Assembly: GCA_964600845.1 (NCBI GenBank)
Contig: CAZRJW010000018.1
Coordinates: 1 to 22,564, forward strand
Reading direction: 5' to 3'
DNA: 22,564 nt
From: JAGOTP01 sp964600845
GTDB taxonomy: Bacteria > Patescibacteriota > Patescibacteriia > 2-12-FULL-60-25
The position numbers and the translations under genes are program-made. The notes below the pieces were generated by a model that was given only the letters and a program-made list of their open reading frames with translations, had not been told where the DNA came from and searched no databases. Positions 6,858 through 15,393 of the stretch are shown one piece after another; the stretch's first letter is position 1; every line of letters begins with the position of its first letter.

Positions 6858-7136
6858 TTACGCCGCCATCGCCATCGACTGATTCGCACCCGCCTTCTTC
6901 TTCAAACGAGCATTGATTGTTTCTTCGAGCGCCGCTTTGTTCCAGCCGACGATGATTTTGCTGTCGATATCGACGACAGGCACGCCCATCTGACCAGAGA
7001 GTTTTACCATCTCTTGGACAGCATGATGATCAGAAGTCACGTCGATTTCTTCGAACGCGAGGCTCTTTTCCTTCAGGAAATCTTTAACCAAACGGCAGTA
7101 GGGGCAGGTTGGGGTGGTGTAGAGACGGATCGTCAT
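6858..7136 (-). CDS. Glutaredoxin-like protein, YruB type
   Basis: A 92-aa thioredoxin-fold thiol-disulfide oxidoreductase. The redox motif CPYC is at residues 11-14 after LYTTPT, and the cis-Pro is at 53 in GVPVVDIDSKIIVGW, a combination typical of the YruB-like glutaredoxin group. The Ala/Met-rich tail after residue 80 extends a little beyond the fold. I chose the ATG at 7136; an in-frame GTG at 7175 would prepend a Leu-rich stretch not expected in the family. An extended -10 (TG-G-TATACT, 7166-7171) lies 29 bases upstream, and a small hairpin (7145-7161) sits in the predicted leader. It may reduce cytosolic disulfides or recycle the peroxiredoxins encoded nearby on the other strand. Confidence 0.9.
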   Translation of the reverse strand: MTIRLYTTPTCPYCRLVKDFLKEKSLAFEEIDVTSDHHAVQEMVKLSGQMGVPVVDIDSKIIVGWNKAALEETINARLKKKAGANQSMAMAA

Positions 7137-7165
7137 AAGAAGGAGCAAGCGTAATACTTGCCCAG

Positions 7166-7171
7166 AGTATA
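7166..7171 (-). promoter_or_regulatory. Extended -10 box upstream of the glutaredoxin gene
   Basis: On the minus strand TATACT is preceded by TGG, giving the extended -10 form TGnTATACT; no -35 match is visible at 17 bases. It would start a short transcript covering the glutaredoxin and 374-aa genes, with a leader of roughly 20 bases containing a GCAAG/CTTGC hairpin. Confidence 0.45.
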
Positions 7172-7186
7172 CCACACCCGAATCCC

Positions 7187-8701
7187 CTAGCGACTCTGGA
7201 GCTGTAGATATCTTATCAGCGTGCGTACTCCCCAGCCCGTTCCGCCGTACGGAACGTCCGGACGAGACTCGCGCTCCATGAAGGCAGGACCCGCAATATC
7301 AAGGTGCGCCCACGGCTGAGACTCAGCCACGAATGCCTGGAGAAACAAGGCGGCGGTGATACAGCCCGCTGGACGGCCCGCGATGTTCTTTAGATCTGCG
7401 ACCTTTGATTTAATGAGCTGACGATAGGGAGCGAAGAGCGGCAACCGACAGACTACCTCCCCTACATCGGCGCTGGCACGTTCGAGCCCCTGGGCCAACT
7501 TCTCGTTATTCGCAAACAACACGCTGATTTCTTCTCCAACGGCGACCACTGCGGCGCCTGTCAGGGTTGCGAGATCGATTATCTCATCCGCTTTCACATG
7601 CTCAGCCGCGTAGGCGAGCGCATCAGCCAAGGTGAGACGCCCTTCGGCATCGGTATTTAAGACTTCAATCGTCTTCCCGTTCATTGCTTTCACCACGTCT
7701 CCTGGACGATAGGCGGTTCCAGATGGCATGTTCTCGACGGCGATAAAAATACCGTGGACCTCGATCTGTGGAGCAATCTCGGGAAGGGCTTGAAACAGTC
7801 CGATCACCGCGGCCGCGCCACCCATGTCGCACTTCATGGTCATCATGCCATCAGCCGGCTTGAGCGACAGACCACCTGAATCGAACGTCACCGCTTTTCC
7901 AATCACGCAGATCTTTTTCTTCGCTTTACCTTTCGGGCGATAGCTCAAATGGACGAGCTGCGGTTCGTGGATCGAGCCCTTTGCAACCGCGAGTGCTGCT
8001 CCCATGCCAAGCGCCTCCATTGCCGAGCGATTCAGAATATTCACCGTGAGGCGCGGATCACACGCTGCAATTCGCTCGGCGACACCTGCCATATCCGCCG
8101 GACCCATGTCAGAGGAAGGGGTGTTCACCAAGTCACGCGCCAAATGCACACCCAGGACAATCGCTTCCGCCTGCGTGAGCGCCAGACGCACCGCCCGCTC
8201 TTCGGTCGCGGGAATCTCCGCAAAACAGACATCCGTGATATGCGACTTCTCGTGTTTGGCTGGCTCTGGACGATAGGCATGAAAACGATAGCTCGCGAGC
8301 CAAGCACCTTCCGCAGACGCACCAATCATTCGAGCAAGCGCCTCCCCTTTTGGACGACGCATTCCCATTTCTGAAACGACGAGCGAGGTGAACTGCTCTT
8401 TGTCCGCCACCTTCACCACACGCGCCAGCGTTTCACGCCAACCGTCGACGGTGAGAGATGTTCCAACCCCAACGAGTAAAATGGCTCGATACGCCGCTGC
8501 TGTCGACAGCAAGGGTAAGAGTACTGTCTGGCCTTTCTGACCCTCAAACCCTCGTCCCTGAACATACGCAAGCAAAGATAACCCAAGTTCCTTCTCGAGC
8601 GCTGTCACCGTTTTACTCACCGCCTCATCTTTCGCCACGAACACCACCAACAGATCTGCTTCAAGGATAGACCAAGGAACACGCGATGTTCGGATACGCA
8701 T
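7187..8701 (-). CDS. pepA: Leucyl aminopeptidase (M17 family)
   Basis: A cytosolic, two-metal aminopeptidase that removes N-terminal residues from peptides; in an organism with few biosynthetic genes it would help recycle amino acids. The 504-aa protein has the N-terminal regulatory domain and a C-terminal catalytic domain. Metal ligands by family alignment are Lys269, Asp274, Asp292, Asp351 and Glu353, with Lys281 and Arg355 as catalytic residues; NTDAEGRL (349-356) is the diagnostic signature. GKA replaces the usual GKG at 268-270. I chose the ATG at 8701, which follows AGGTGAG by ten bases. A GTG at 8716 overlaps the stop of the HAD gene and is the alternative, coupled start. It sits at the end of the glycan-operon run. 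Confidence 0.94.
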   Translation of the reverse strand: MRIRTSRVPWSILEADLLVVFVAKDEAVSKTVTALEKELGLSLLAYVQGRGFEGQKGQTVLLPLLSTAAAYRAILLVGVGTSLTVDGWRETLARVVKVADKEQFTSLVVSEMGMRRPKGEALARMIGASAEGAWLASYRFHAYRPEPAKHEKSHITDVCFAEIPATEERAVRLALTQAEAIVLGVHLARDLVNTPSSDMGPADMAGVAERIAACDPRLTVNILNRSAMEALGMGAALAVAKGSIHEPQLVHLSYRPKGKAKKKICVIGKAVTFDSGGLSLKPADGMMTMKCDMGGAAAVIGLFQALPEIAPQIEVHGIFIAVENMPSGTAYRPGDVVKAMNGKTIEVLNTDAEGRLTLADALAYAAEHVKADEIIDLATLTGAAVVAVGEEISVLFANNEKLAQGLERASADVGEVVCRLPLFAPYRQLIKSKVADLKNIAGRPAGCITAALFLQAFVAESQPWAHLDIAGPAFMERESRPDVPYGGTGWGVRTLIRYLQLQSR

Positions 8702-8712
8702 AGATATCAATC

Positions 8713-9552
8713 TCACCTGGTCGGAGGCAATTGATCAAGGGCGCGTAAGCGGATGGTTAATGGCTCAGCAACATTTTTTGGAAGCAGCTCTGTCCAAGAA
8801 ACTTCCCGAAACAAAAAGGCGTCCCCTCGTCTCCCAAGGTCTTCTGGATTGGTGCGATAGGCTGTCACAACATTTTTCCGCTCCCAGACAACCGGCACCC
8901 CCGTCTGTCGTGCCTTCATGTGCAGCGACTGCTCTGGATTGAAGGCGATGGGATATTCCACCTGTTTCAGCATCGTCCAATCGCTTAAAGAGTCTCCAAG
9001 CGCGATCGACCCATCACGCAGGACGCCCTGCTCCAAAAGACGAGATACAATTTCACCCTTCTCGACGTCTATTTTTTTCGCCTTTGACTGATCACGTGCA
9101 TACACCCGTCGCTGATCAACGAGATAGTCCGTCCCGAACCATGCATCAAATTTCCAGACTTTTGCCAGTTCTTCAACCATCGCTTTTGGCGAACCCCCGA
9201 TCGCGATCAAACGATAGTTTTGCTCCTTCAGAACGGCAATCAACTCACGACTAAAAATATACGAACGACTTTTTTGCTTACGAAGGACTTCACGCACGGC
9301 GAGCGTGAGTTCCGTTTCCGTGAGACCCATAATCGCCCGCCCTTCCCAATCATGGATAAAATGTGAGAGGTACGCATCATCATGCAGCGCACGTTCATCC
9401 CACAGGCGACGCTGCGTCTGTGACTCAGAAAAGTGCGCAGGGAGCGCACGCTGAAAGCGCATCAATTGTTCAATCAGCTCAATATACAAAGACCATCGAT
9501 AGAGGGTTCCATCGAGGTCAATAAACGCAAGGCGTGAAGACTCAGAAGACAT
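8713..9552 (-). CDS. HAD-superfamily phosphatase (subfamily IB, SerB-like)
   Basis: A 279-aa predicted phosphohydrolase with all four HAD motifs: DLDGT with Asp12 and Asp14 as nucleophile and acid/base, Ser121 in AIGGSPK, a Lys in the region near 159-165, and GDSLSD (186-191) binding magnesium. A helical cap inserted after motif I (about 20-95) gives the subfamily IB pattern shared with phosphoserine phosphatase and HAD-IB hydrolases acting on glycan or lipid phosphates. The substrate is unknown. Its ATG overlaps the VKOR stop by one base (TAATG), and its own stop overlaps the upstream alternative pepA start, so it is tightly coupled in the operon. Its position after polysaccharide genes allows a role on a phosphorylated sugar or lipid carrier, which is inference only. 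Confidence 0.88.
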   Translation of the reverse strand: MSSESSRLAFIDLDGTLYRWSLYIELIEQLMRFQRALPAHFSESQTQRRLWDERALHDDAYLSHFIHDWEGRAIMGLTETELTLAVREVLRKQKSRSYIFSRELIAVLKEQNYRLIAIGGSPKAMVEELAKVWKFDAWFGTDYLVDQRRVYARDQSKAKKIDVEKGEIVSRLLEQGVLRDGSIALGDSLSDWTMLKQVEYPIAFNPEQSLHMKARQTGVPVVWERKNVVTAYRTNPEDLGRRGDAFLFREVSWTELLPKNVAEPLTIRLRALDQLPPTR

Positions 9553-10085
9553 TATTGAAGCAAGAAGCCGAGACCCACCAAAAAGATCGTGCTCAGGATC
9601 GCGAGGGAGACAAACAGCAATCGCAGCTCTTGGGCACGCACTGCTGGATCAGCCTGCACTGGTCGATCAAGAAACGCGGCCATTCCCAATCCAACCGCCG
9701 CGGCTGCCGAAAGCAAACACCACAAACAAAAGGCCTTAAGCTCTTGCCACTGAATGAAGAATAACCACACCGATTCAATCACCCCGATCACAATCATCGC
9801 TTGCATCACCCGCCAGAGGGCAACCGCTCGTGTACGCAGCGCGACGCGAAACAAAAGAAGGAGAATAATCGCCGCGTAAAACAGGACCCCTAACAGCGGA
9901 CGCGGAATCGTCCCGGCGACATACGCGTATTTGGAAAGCCGTACAATCTCACACCCGCTAGAGTCGCCGCAGACGACCGGTCGATTCGCGACATACGCGT
10001 ACAAAAGGTAGCTCGAGGCAAACAGACCAAGAAAGGCAGACTTTAAGGCCGCAAGGCGTGAGATAACGGGAAGAGAGAGACGCAT
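9552..10085 (-). CDS. VKOR-family membrane quinone/thiol oxidoreductase
   Basis: A 177-aa protein with about five membrane segments and the marks of bacterial vitamin K epoxide reductase homologues: the loop cysteines Cys39 and Cys45 in CGDSSGCEIV, Ser51 in the conserved SKYA segment followed by IPRPLLGVLFY, and the active-site pair Cys120-x-x-Cys123 in FCLWC. Such proteins pass electrons from a DsbA-like partner to quinone, driving disulfide formation outside the membrane; no DsbA is encoded in this window and there is no fused thioredoxin domain. I chose the ATG at 10085; the longer frame starts with TTG at 10103. It lies 30 bases after the glycan polymerase gene and overlaps the HAD gene. 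Confidence 0.85.
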   Translation of the reverse strand: MRLSLPVISRLAALKSAFLGLFASSYLLYAYVANRPVVCGDSSGCEIVRLSKYAYVAGTIPRPLLGVLFYAAIILLLLFRVALRTRAVALWRVMQAMIVIGVIESVWLFFIQWQELKAFCLWCLLSAAAAVGLGMAAFLDRPVQADPAVRAQELRLLFVSLAILSTIFLVGLGFLLQ

Positions 10086-10115
10086 AAGAAAGGGAATGAT
10101 CAAGCTCAGGTAAGC

Positions 10116-12302
10116 CTAGCGGGTTTGGAAGCGTTCGGCCATTCCTTCCAACGCGATCAACCAAGCTAGACCAAGCGGATGATTCAGATACGGCGTTGAG
10201 ATGTGGACCGCAGCCAAGGCGACGATGGATAAAACCAGCACGCGTTTCTGCTCGGTTGGAAGTGTACTGCGTAAAATACGCTGCATGAGTCGGACTAGTA
10301 CAAATAACAGAAGGGGGATTCCAAGAATCCCGAACTTAATCCAATGCTCCAGCCAGCCCCATTCAAAGGCATAGGTCGTGTAGACGCCACCTGTCGTCTG
10401 AACAACGCGCGGATCACGACTTACGTAGGTCACGGTCGCACCAAACCCTGATCCAAGAACTGGATGTTCTTTTACCTTTTCCCACATAGCTGGCAGCAGC
10501 TTCCAGCGACTCGCCGAAGCATCGTCACTTGCACTGATACGTGATTGCCAGGCATCCAGAAGCGACGAAGACGAATACGGCAACGGAAAGAAACAGGCGA
10601 CCGCGATCACGATCCCAGCCAACACTAGCGTTCCAACAAACCGGCCGCCTAGTTTTGCGACCCCCTTGATTTGTTCATCTCGCCAGGCAAAAACACACGC
10701 CGCCAAACCCGCGATCATGAGCCCCAAGAAGAAGCTTCGCGATAATGAGATCAATGTCTGCGCGAGGAACAAGACGGAGAAGCCCACCAAGACGAGGGCG
10801 AGACGACTCTTCTTGAAACGCTGAACGAGCAAGAACCCCGGCAACAGGAGAAGTGCATAGATGTGAGACTGGAAGAACACACGGAAGACATTTCCCCCAG
10901 CGCGCGTAATCTCCCCGACCCCGGTCCGCCGCGTCCAAAAATAGATCGGTTCAAGGAACCAGGCGGGGAATGCATGACTGAAGAGGTAGAAGAAAAGAAG
11001 CGTTTTCAGTGCAACCCAGAGCAATGCTCCCGCGATCCAAGCGGCGATGTTCTGCAGCTCTTCTCGTGTCGCACGACGCGCAAGATCCAATACGGGAAAC
11101 AGAAGGAGCAAGAAGCCCCAGGCGTTTGCGTCAGCAAAGAGAAACGTATTCTTCTGCAAAACCCCCTGAAGAAAGGCGAATACGAGCAATGCGCCCAGCA
11201 CAAGATATTCAATCCTTCCTCGGAAAAATGTTTTATACGTCTTCCACTGACCAGCACGCACCCAGTTGATGAACCAACCCGCCAAAAACCCTGCGAACAG
11301 CACCATGCGAATGGGCACACCTCCATTATTTCGTTCATCCCCAAAGGCCTTGAAGAGCGCTCCTTTCGAACCAATAACATATTCCGTCAGAAGAACTGCC
11401 AGTGCGTTCGTTGGCCGTAGCAGCGCATAGACAAACATCATCGCTCCCAATGCCAGACAAACAATCGTATTTGCCATCGGCCGGAAGACAACGAGAAACG
11501 ACACGAGCTCAATCAGCACAATCGCAAGCAACGGAACCAGAACCGTTTTGAGGTAGAGCGGAAGTGCCTCGTTCTTCAGCGTCTTGCGTGCAGGCAGCGC
11601 ATGCTTCTTCCGGATAATCTCTTCTGCGTTAGTATATTTTTTTATTACTTTTGGTGCCCATCCGATTTTTTTCCATGGCAACCCATACAGAAATGAAGGG
11701 ACCCACTGGCTATAGCCCGTTGCGCGAGGTGATACATCGAAAAGCACTTCTTGGATTCCCATTGCCTTTGAGCCGCGCCCAACCATCGTGAGCCACAGGT
11801 CCCAATCTTGAAATTTCTTCAATGATTCATCAAATCCAGGGAACGCCGAGCGGCGCAGGAGCGAGTTCATGTGCATGAAATTCGTCTGCTGCAAACGCTC
11901 TGCACTAAAAGGAACAAACGAAAAATGCCAGCCAAAGTTATACGCGCTATACACAATATCCATTTCTGGCTGCTCTTCTAACACGCGCTCAAAGCGTTCC
12001 AACAACGTTGGGTGTAGCTCTGTATCTGGATCGAGGAAAATAACATAATCCCCCGTCGTTTGCCGCGCACCTTCGTTGCGTGCGGCCGGTGCTCCGCGAT
12101 TCTTCTCAAAGCGGAAGAATCGTAAGGGAACCGGGAACGTTTCGAGGAGTGGAGCGATCTTTTCTTTTAACCCATCCGTGGACCCATCGTCCACAACCAC
12201 AATCTCATCCGGCAAACGTGTCTGTTTGGAGAGCGAACGTAAACACGCGAGACAGGCGTCCGCGTACTGATACACCGGGATAACAACAGAAAGACGAGAC
12301 AT
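10116..12302 (-). CDS. Fused GT2 glycosyltransferase and O-antigen polymerase/ligase-type membrane protein
   Basis: A 728-aa two-part protein. Residues 1-235 form a family-2 glycosyltransferase: VVDDGSTDG near 36-44, the metal-binding DPD at 91-93 and DWDLW at 166-170. From about 250 the protein has many hydrophobic segments and then the pattern of the Wzy/WaaL superfamily: SRSFFLGLMIAG, a large external loop with HPVLGSGFGATVT, and HWIKFGILGIPLLLF. One chain therefore could add a sugar to a lipid carrier on the inside and polymerise or ligate glycan outside. The ATG at 12302 begins one base after the end of the preceding stop (TAGT-ATG), which sets the start; a longer frame to 12407 overlaps the GT4 gene and is rejected. 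No frameshift separates the two parts. Confidence 0.87.
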   Translation of the reverse strand: MSRLSVVIPVYQYADACLACLRSLSKQTRLPDEIVVVDDGSTDGLKEKIAPLLETFPVPLRFFRFEKNRGAPAARNEGARQTTGDYVIFLDPDTELHPTLLERFERVLEEQPEMDIVYSAYNFGWHFSFVPFSAERLQQTNFMHMNSLLRRSAFPGFDESLKKFQDWDLWLTMVGRGSKAMGIQEVLFDVSPRATGYSQWVPSFLYGLPWKKIGWAPKVIKKYTNAEEIIRKKHALPARKTLKNEALPLYLKTVLVPLLAIVLIELVSFLVVFRPMANTIVCLALGAMMFVYALLRPTNALAVLLTEYVIGSKGALFKAFGDERNNGGVPIRMVLFAGFLAGWFINWVRAGQWKTYKTFFRGRIEYLVLGALLVFAFLQGVLQKNTFLFADANAWGFLLLLFPVLDLARRATREELQNIAAWIAGALLWVALKTLLFFYLFSHAFPAWFLEPIYFWTRRTGVGEITRAGGNVFRVFFQSHIYALLLLPGFLLVQRFKKSRLALVLVGFSVLFLAQTLISLSRSFFLGLMIAGLAACVFAWRDEQIKGVAKLGGRFVGTLVLAGIVIAVACFFPLPYSSSSLLDAWQSRISASDDASASRWKLLPAMWEKVKEHPVLGSGFGATVTYVSRDPRVVQTTGGVYTTYAFEWGWLEHWIKFGILGIPLLLFVLVRLMQRILRSTLPTEQKRVLVLSIVALAAVHISTPYLNHPLGLAWLIALEGMAERFQTR

Positions 12303-12303
12303 A

Positions 12304-13377
12304 CTATGAGAGATGTGAGAGCTTATTCCAGCGTTCAGACCAGCTTCCTTCTTTAAGGACCCGCGCACGACCTCGTTCCCCCATCCGGACACGCAACGCT
12401 GGATCATCTACAAGCTGCTTAATGGCGGCGAGAAGCTCCTTCTGCTCTTCTGCGTTTACAATCAGGCCTGTCTCTCCTTGAATAACTGTTTCCGGCGCAC
12501 CGCCATTCATCCCGACAATCACCGGCAAACCAGCGGCGGATGCCTCAAGACAGACAATGCCATAGCCTTCAACGTCGTCGCCGTCCGTACGAACAGGAAA
12601 GACGAAGACGTCAGCCGCTGCATACCACTCGTCACGCGTCGCATCATCAATTGCCCCGAGGAACGTGATTCGTGCCTTCTGATGAGCAGCTAAACTCTCC
12701 AAACGTGCCTTGTCCTGGCCATCTCCAATACTCACCGCCCGCACATGGCTCGGGAGTTCGGGGAGAACTTCAATCAACCGATCCAGCCCTTTGCGTGGAA
12801 TTAAGCGAGTGACATTCAATAAAATGACTTCGTCCGGAGAAAGACCGAGTCTCGCTCGTGCCTCAGCTCGTGCAGGTAGCACGTGCGGTTCATAGCCTGG
12901 CGTCAGTAACACGGGAACAGTTCCAGGAAATAATAACTTACATTCTTCCGCGACGAACTGTGAGTTCACACAGATCGCTTGTGCCCGACCCACAATCCGC
13001 TTCGTCAGCCAGCGCTTCAAGGCCGTTCGCTGCGCGAGATGCAGATCCAGTCCATGAAATAACAAAATATAGGGCGCGCCACCGAGCCACGACGCAATCC
13101 AGGCAGCGGTCCCGATGGGTAACACGTGACTAATAAAAACACGTGTCTTCTTTCCCTGCCCCAACTCTCGCATCAGCCGTACGAGCGGCCACCAGCGAAC
13201 CAAGCCCGATCCAAAGAACGCTCGGCGCTCGACCGGCTCGCCCGGATCTCCATGCTCGATCGGCACGATCACCTTCATCGCCCCCTTCGAAGCTCGGACC
13301 AGGTCAGACAAATAGCGTGCGACCCCACCCTTCATGGGCGGATAATCACACGTGACCAAGATCCAGGGAGATGCCAT
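12304..13377 (-). CDS. GT4-family glycosyltransferase
   Basis: A 357-aa GT-B fold, retaining glycosyltransferase that would add a sugar from a nucleotide donor to a growing lipid-linked glycan at the inner membrane face. The N-terminal acceptor domain starts with DYPPMKGGVARY (11-22). The C-terminal donor domain has RLIPRKGLDRLIE near residue 190 and the E-x7-E signature in EGYGIVCLEASAAGLPV near 270. There is no signal peptide or membrane anchor. The ATG at 13377 is 18 bases after the flippase stop, and its own stop lies just before the next gene's ATG, so it is inside the operon. The sugar and acceptor are unknown. Confidence 0.93.
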   Translation of the reverse strand: MASPWILVTCDYPPMKGGVARYLSDLVRASKGAMKVIVPIEHGDPGEPVERRAFFGSGLVRWWPLVRLMRELGQGKKTRVFISHVLPIGTAAWIASWLGGAPYILLFHGLDLHLAQRTALKRWLTKRIVGRAQAICVNSQFVAEECKLLFPGTVPVLLTPGYEPHVLPARAEARARLGLSPDEVILLNVTRLIPRKGLDRLIEVLPELPSHVRAVSIGDGQDKARLESLAAHQKARITFLGAIDDATRDEWYAAADVFVFPVRTDGDDVEGYGIVCLEASAAGLPVIVGMNGGAPETVIQGETGLIVNAEEQKELLAAIKQLVDDPALRVRMGERGRARVLKEGSWSERWNKLSHLS

Positions 13378-13395
13378 ATCGGTTTTGCGGAATAG

Positions 13396-14862
13396 TTAGG
13401 AACCCGCTTCTTCGGTGGCGTCGGGCGGTGGAACCACCTTACGCCGCAAGAAACTTCGCGCCATCAGAAGATCCTCCACAAGCAGGAGCCGCGTTGCGAA
13501 CAACAGAACCAGCGAAATCGCTCCCCCAAAGATCAGCTGCGCAACAAACGGAAAATCAACCGCCACAAAATGCATCATCGCCCAAATAACAACTGCACTG
13601 AAGATACCTCGCACGAAGAAGGAAATGAACCACTGTCTCTCCGGCAGCTCGTCACGCGCAAACCACAGTCCGAGCGCTAATAAACCCCAAAAAGAAATAA
13701 CCGCCGCATAAGCCGCTCCTGCCGGACCGTATTTCGGGACAAAGACAAAATTCAGCAACACGTTTATCACCATCGTAATCCCCATTGCGATTGTCTTTAA
13801 CGAAGAACGGCGTGTTGCGTTCAAGAGCGAACCGATGGGGAAATCTAAGAAAATAGGAATCAACACCCACGGCAATACCATCATCGGAGCGATCGCGCCT
13901 TCGTAAGGACGACCGTAAAAGGTCATAATAATCGGCCCCGCCAACGAAGACAGGAGCGCCGACAACGGAACGCTTACGAGCATCATTAAACGCATGCCAT
14001 TCTTCAAGGCCTTCCGTAGCCCATCGTGGTTTCCCGCGGCAAAATCAGAACTCATCGCTGGGTAGAGCGCCGCCACGAAGGTCAGAGGGAGAAACTGCAA
14101 GGCGTACGTGAGTTTATAAGCAACAGCATACTGTCCGACCGTGGCGTGACCAAAATACTGACGCAGCATCAATGAATCCGCGTACGAGTAGATCTTAACG
14201 AATAATCCAGCCAATCCAAATGGCAGGGCGGCTAGTAGAATCATCTTCACCGAAACGAGCCTCGCATTGAGCGGTGTCGCATGACGACGAATCGCATGAA
14301 AAATACTCCAACCCAGATTCCAAAGACTCCCAATCAACAACGCGACGACAAGCCCCCTCACGCCCCCTCCCGCTCGTAAAATAAGAACCGAAGCGATGGC
14401 GGTGGCGACTTGGCAGATCAGCATCCCGAGCGCTTCAAACCGAAGATCACGTTTCCCACGCAGAGCTCCGTAAAAAATCAGCGAGATCGAGTCCGCCATC
14501 AACACAAAGCAGGCAACCATCACAGCCGCCAAGACATCCGGTTCAGCTTTTACGAAGAAGGCGTAGAGAAGCGCTCCCATGACCGCCAATGGCAACAAAA
14601 AAGCCTTCAATTGAAGGGCGCGAGCCAAGTAGGCTCTCCCCCGCTCTTCATTCCCAGCTAATTCCCGGATGACGACCGGGGTCAACCCAAAGTCTGCTAA
14701 AACGACAAAAACCGACGTGATCGAAACGGCATAAAAATACTTCCCCGTAACCGTTGGCCCAACCAGCCTTGCGATAATGTAAAAAGCCAAGAAAGAGACG
14801 ATCTTTTGCCCCAGCGTAGCAGCCATGAGCCAGGCAGTGTTGCGGGCGACGGTAGAAGACAT
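13396..14862 (-). CDS. Wzx-type polysaccharide flippase (MOP superfamily)
   Basis: A 488-aa integral membrane protein with about 12-14 hydrophobic segments, predicted to flip lipid-linked oligosaccharide across the membrane. The N-terminus NTAWLMAATLGQKIVSFL and the ARLVGPTVTGKYFYA segment are characteristic of the Wzx/RfbX/MurJ-like group, as is the mid-protein YSYADSLMLRQYFG stretch with GQYAVAYKL. The C-terminal 30 residues are basic then Pro/acid-rich and probably cytosolic. The ATG at 14862 is 12 bases after the stop of a 29-aa peptide gene. A GATAGT box lies eight bases before the ATG and might give a second start. With the downstream GT4 and GT2/polymerase genes it makes a Wzx/Wzy-style surface glycan set. 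Confidence 0.92.
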   Translation of the reverse strand: MSSTVARNTAWLMAATLGQKIVSFLAFYIIARLVGPTVTGKYFYAVSITSVFVVLADFGLTPVVIRELAGNEERGRAYLARALQLKAFLLPLAVMGALLYAFFVKAEPDVLAAVMVACFVLMADSISLIFYGALRGKRDLRFEALGMLICQVATAIASVLILRAGGGVRGLVVALLIGSLWNLGWSIFHAIRRHATPLNARLVSVKMILLAALPFGLAGLFVKIYSYADSLMLRQYFGHATVGQYAVAYKLTYALQFLPLTFVAALYPAMSSDFAAGNHDGLRKALKNGMRLMMLVSVPLSALLSSLAGPIIMTFYGRPYEGAIAPMMVLPWVLIPIFLDFPIGSLLNATRRSSLKTIAMGITMVINVLLNFVFVPKYGPAGAAYAAVISFWGLLALGLWFARDELPERQWFISFFVRGIFSAVVIWAMMHFVAVDFPFVAQLIFGGAISLVLLFATRLLLVEDLLMARSFLRRKVVPPPDATEEAGS

Positions 14863-14874
14863 GGCCCCACACTA

Positions 14875-14964
14875 TCAGAGTCGATGCGCGTTCACAAAAA
14901 ACCAGATAGCTGTAAGAAAAACGATCCCAAATACGATCCAGCGTGGGGCATCCTCAATGCTCAT
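14875..14964 (-). CDS. 29-aa single-pass membrane peptide leading the glycan operon
   Basis: An ATG at 14962-14964 opens 29 codons ending in TGA at 14875-14877. The peptide starts MSIEDAPRW, continues with about 16 hydrophobic residues (IVFGIVFLTAIWFF) and ends VNAHRL: acidic N-terminus, one membrane span, basic tail. A good promoter (TTGAAC-N17-TATACT) lies 11 bases upstream of the ATG, and the stop is 12 bases before the flippase ATG, so it would be the first translated frame of the operon. It may be a small membrane partner of the flippase or a leader peptide. It is short, so chance cannot be ruled out, but composition and placement argue for a real gene. Confidence 0.55.
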   Translation of the reverse strand: MSIEDAPRWIVFGIVFLTAIWFFVNAHRL

Positions 14965-14975
14965 ACGGGAGCATC

Positions 14976-15004
14976 AGTATACCTGTTTAGAAACAGCCGT
15001 TCAA
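14976..15004 (-). promoter_or_regulatory. Promoter of the glycan operon
   Basis: On the minus strand TTGAAC (14999-15004, four of six -35 bases) and TATACT (14976-14981, five of six) are exactly 17 bases apart. The box lies 11 bases before the ATG of the 29-aa peptide and about 114 before the flippase ATG. The -35 overlaps the left arm of an inverted repeat (14995-15002 with 15043-15050). Confidence 0.6.
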
Positions 15005-15288
15005 GTTTTACGAGCCCACTTCTTCAAATGGCTCGCTGGGGCGAACGGCTAACTCCCCAGTTCGACAGACCTACGCGTCTTACCCTCCAGCGTGCAACCA
15101 AGGTCACACGCTCCCCTCACACGGCCCGACGAACCAGGCTAACAGAGGGGTTTCGGGTGGGGCGAAGTCAGTTCCCCATGCAGCGGTTTCGTCGAACGGA
15201 TTTCCGACGGACATGCATAGATCGAGTATCGACGGGTCAAGAAGTTGTGCTCCCAACCCTGCGACAGTCGCATCGTCTCCGGAACGCA

Positions 15289-15313
15289 AAACGTGGTCAA
15301 GAGGACCACGTTT
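15289..15313. terminator. 10-bp hairpin, possible terminator
   Basis: AAACGTGGTC (15289-15298) pairs perfectly with GACCACGTTT (15304-15313) around a five-base loop. On the minus strand the stem ends in TTTT, a short U-tract, so it could stop transcripts reading out of the 422-aa gene toward the glycan operon. The T-run is too short to be sure. Confidence 0.4.
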
Positions 15314-15393
15314 AAACAACTCTCTATTCGATCCTTCCTCTAAGGTCCTCGGAGAGAACCGTACAGGGGGGATGGGGCCAGGACCCGGAGAGT

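Noticed and set aside
12303..12407. Longer start for the GT2/polymerase gene
   Set aside because: It would overlap the end of the GT4 gene by over 100 bases, and the GT2 fold starts right at the ATG at 12302 (MSRLSVVIPVY).
14985..15060. Possible integron attC site (inverted repeats ending in GGCTAAC)
   Set aside because: The core bases are in the wrong relative orientation for R'/R'' boxes and do not fit RYYYAAC...GTTRRRY; no integrase is present.
15350..15375. GAACCGTAC resembling the end of a group II intron domain V
   Set aside because: Only nine bases match; the partner strand and GAAA-type tetraloop of domain V are absent on both strands and no maturase is encoded.
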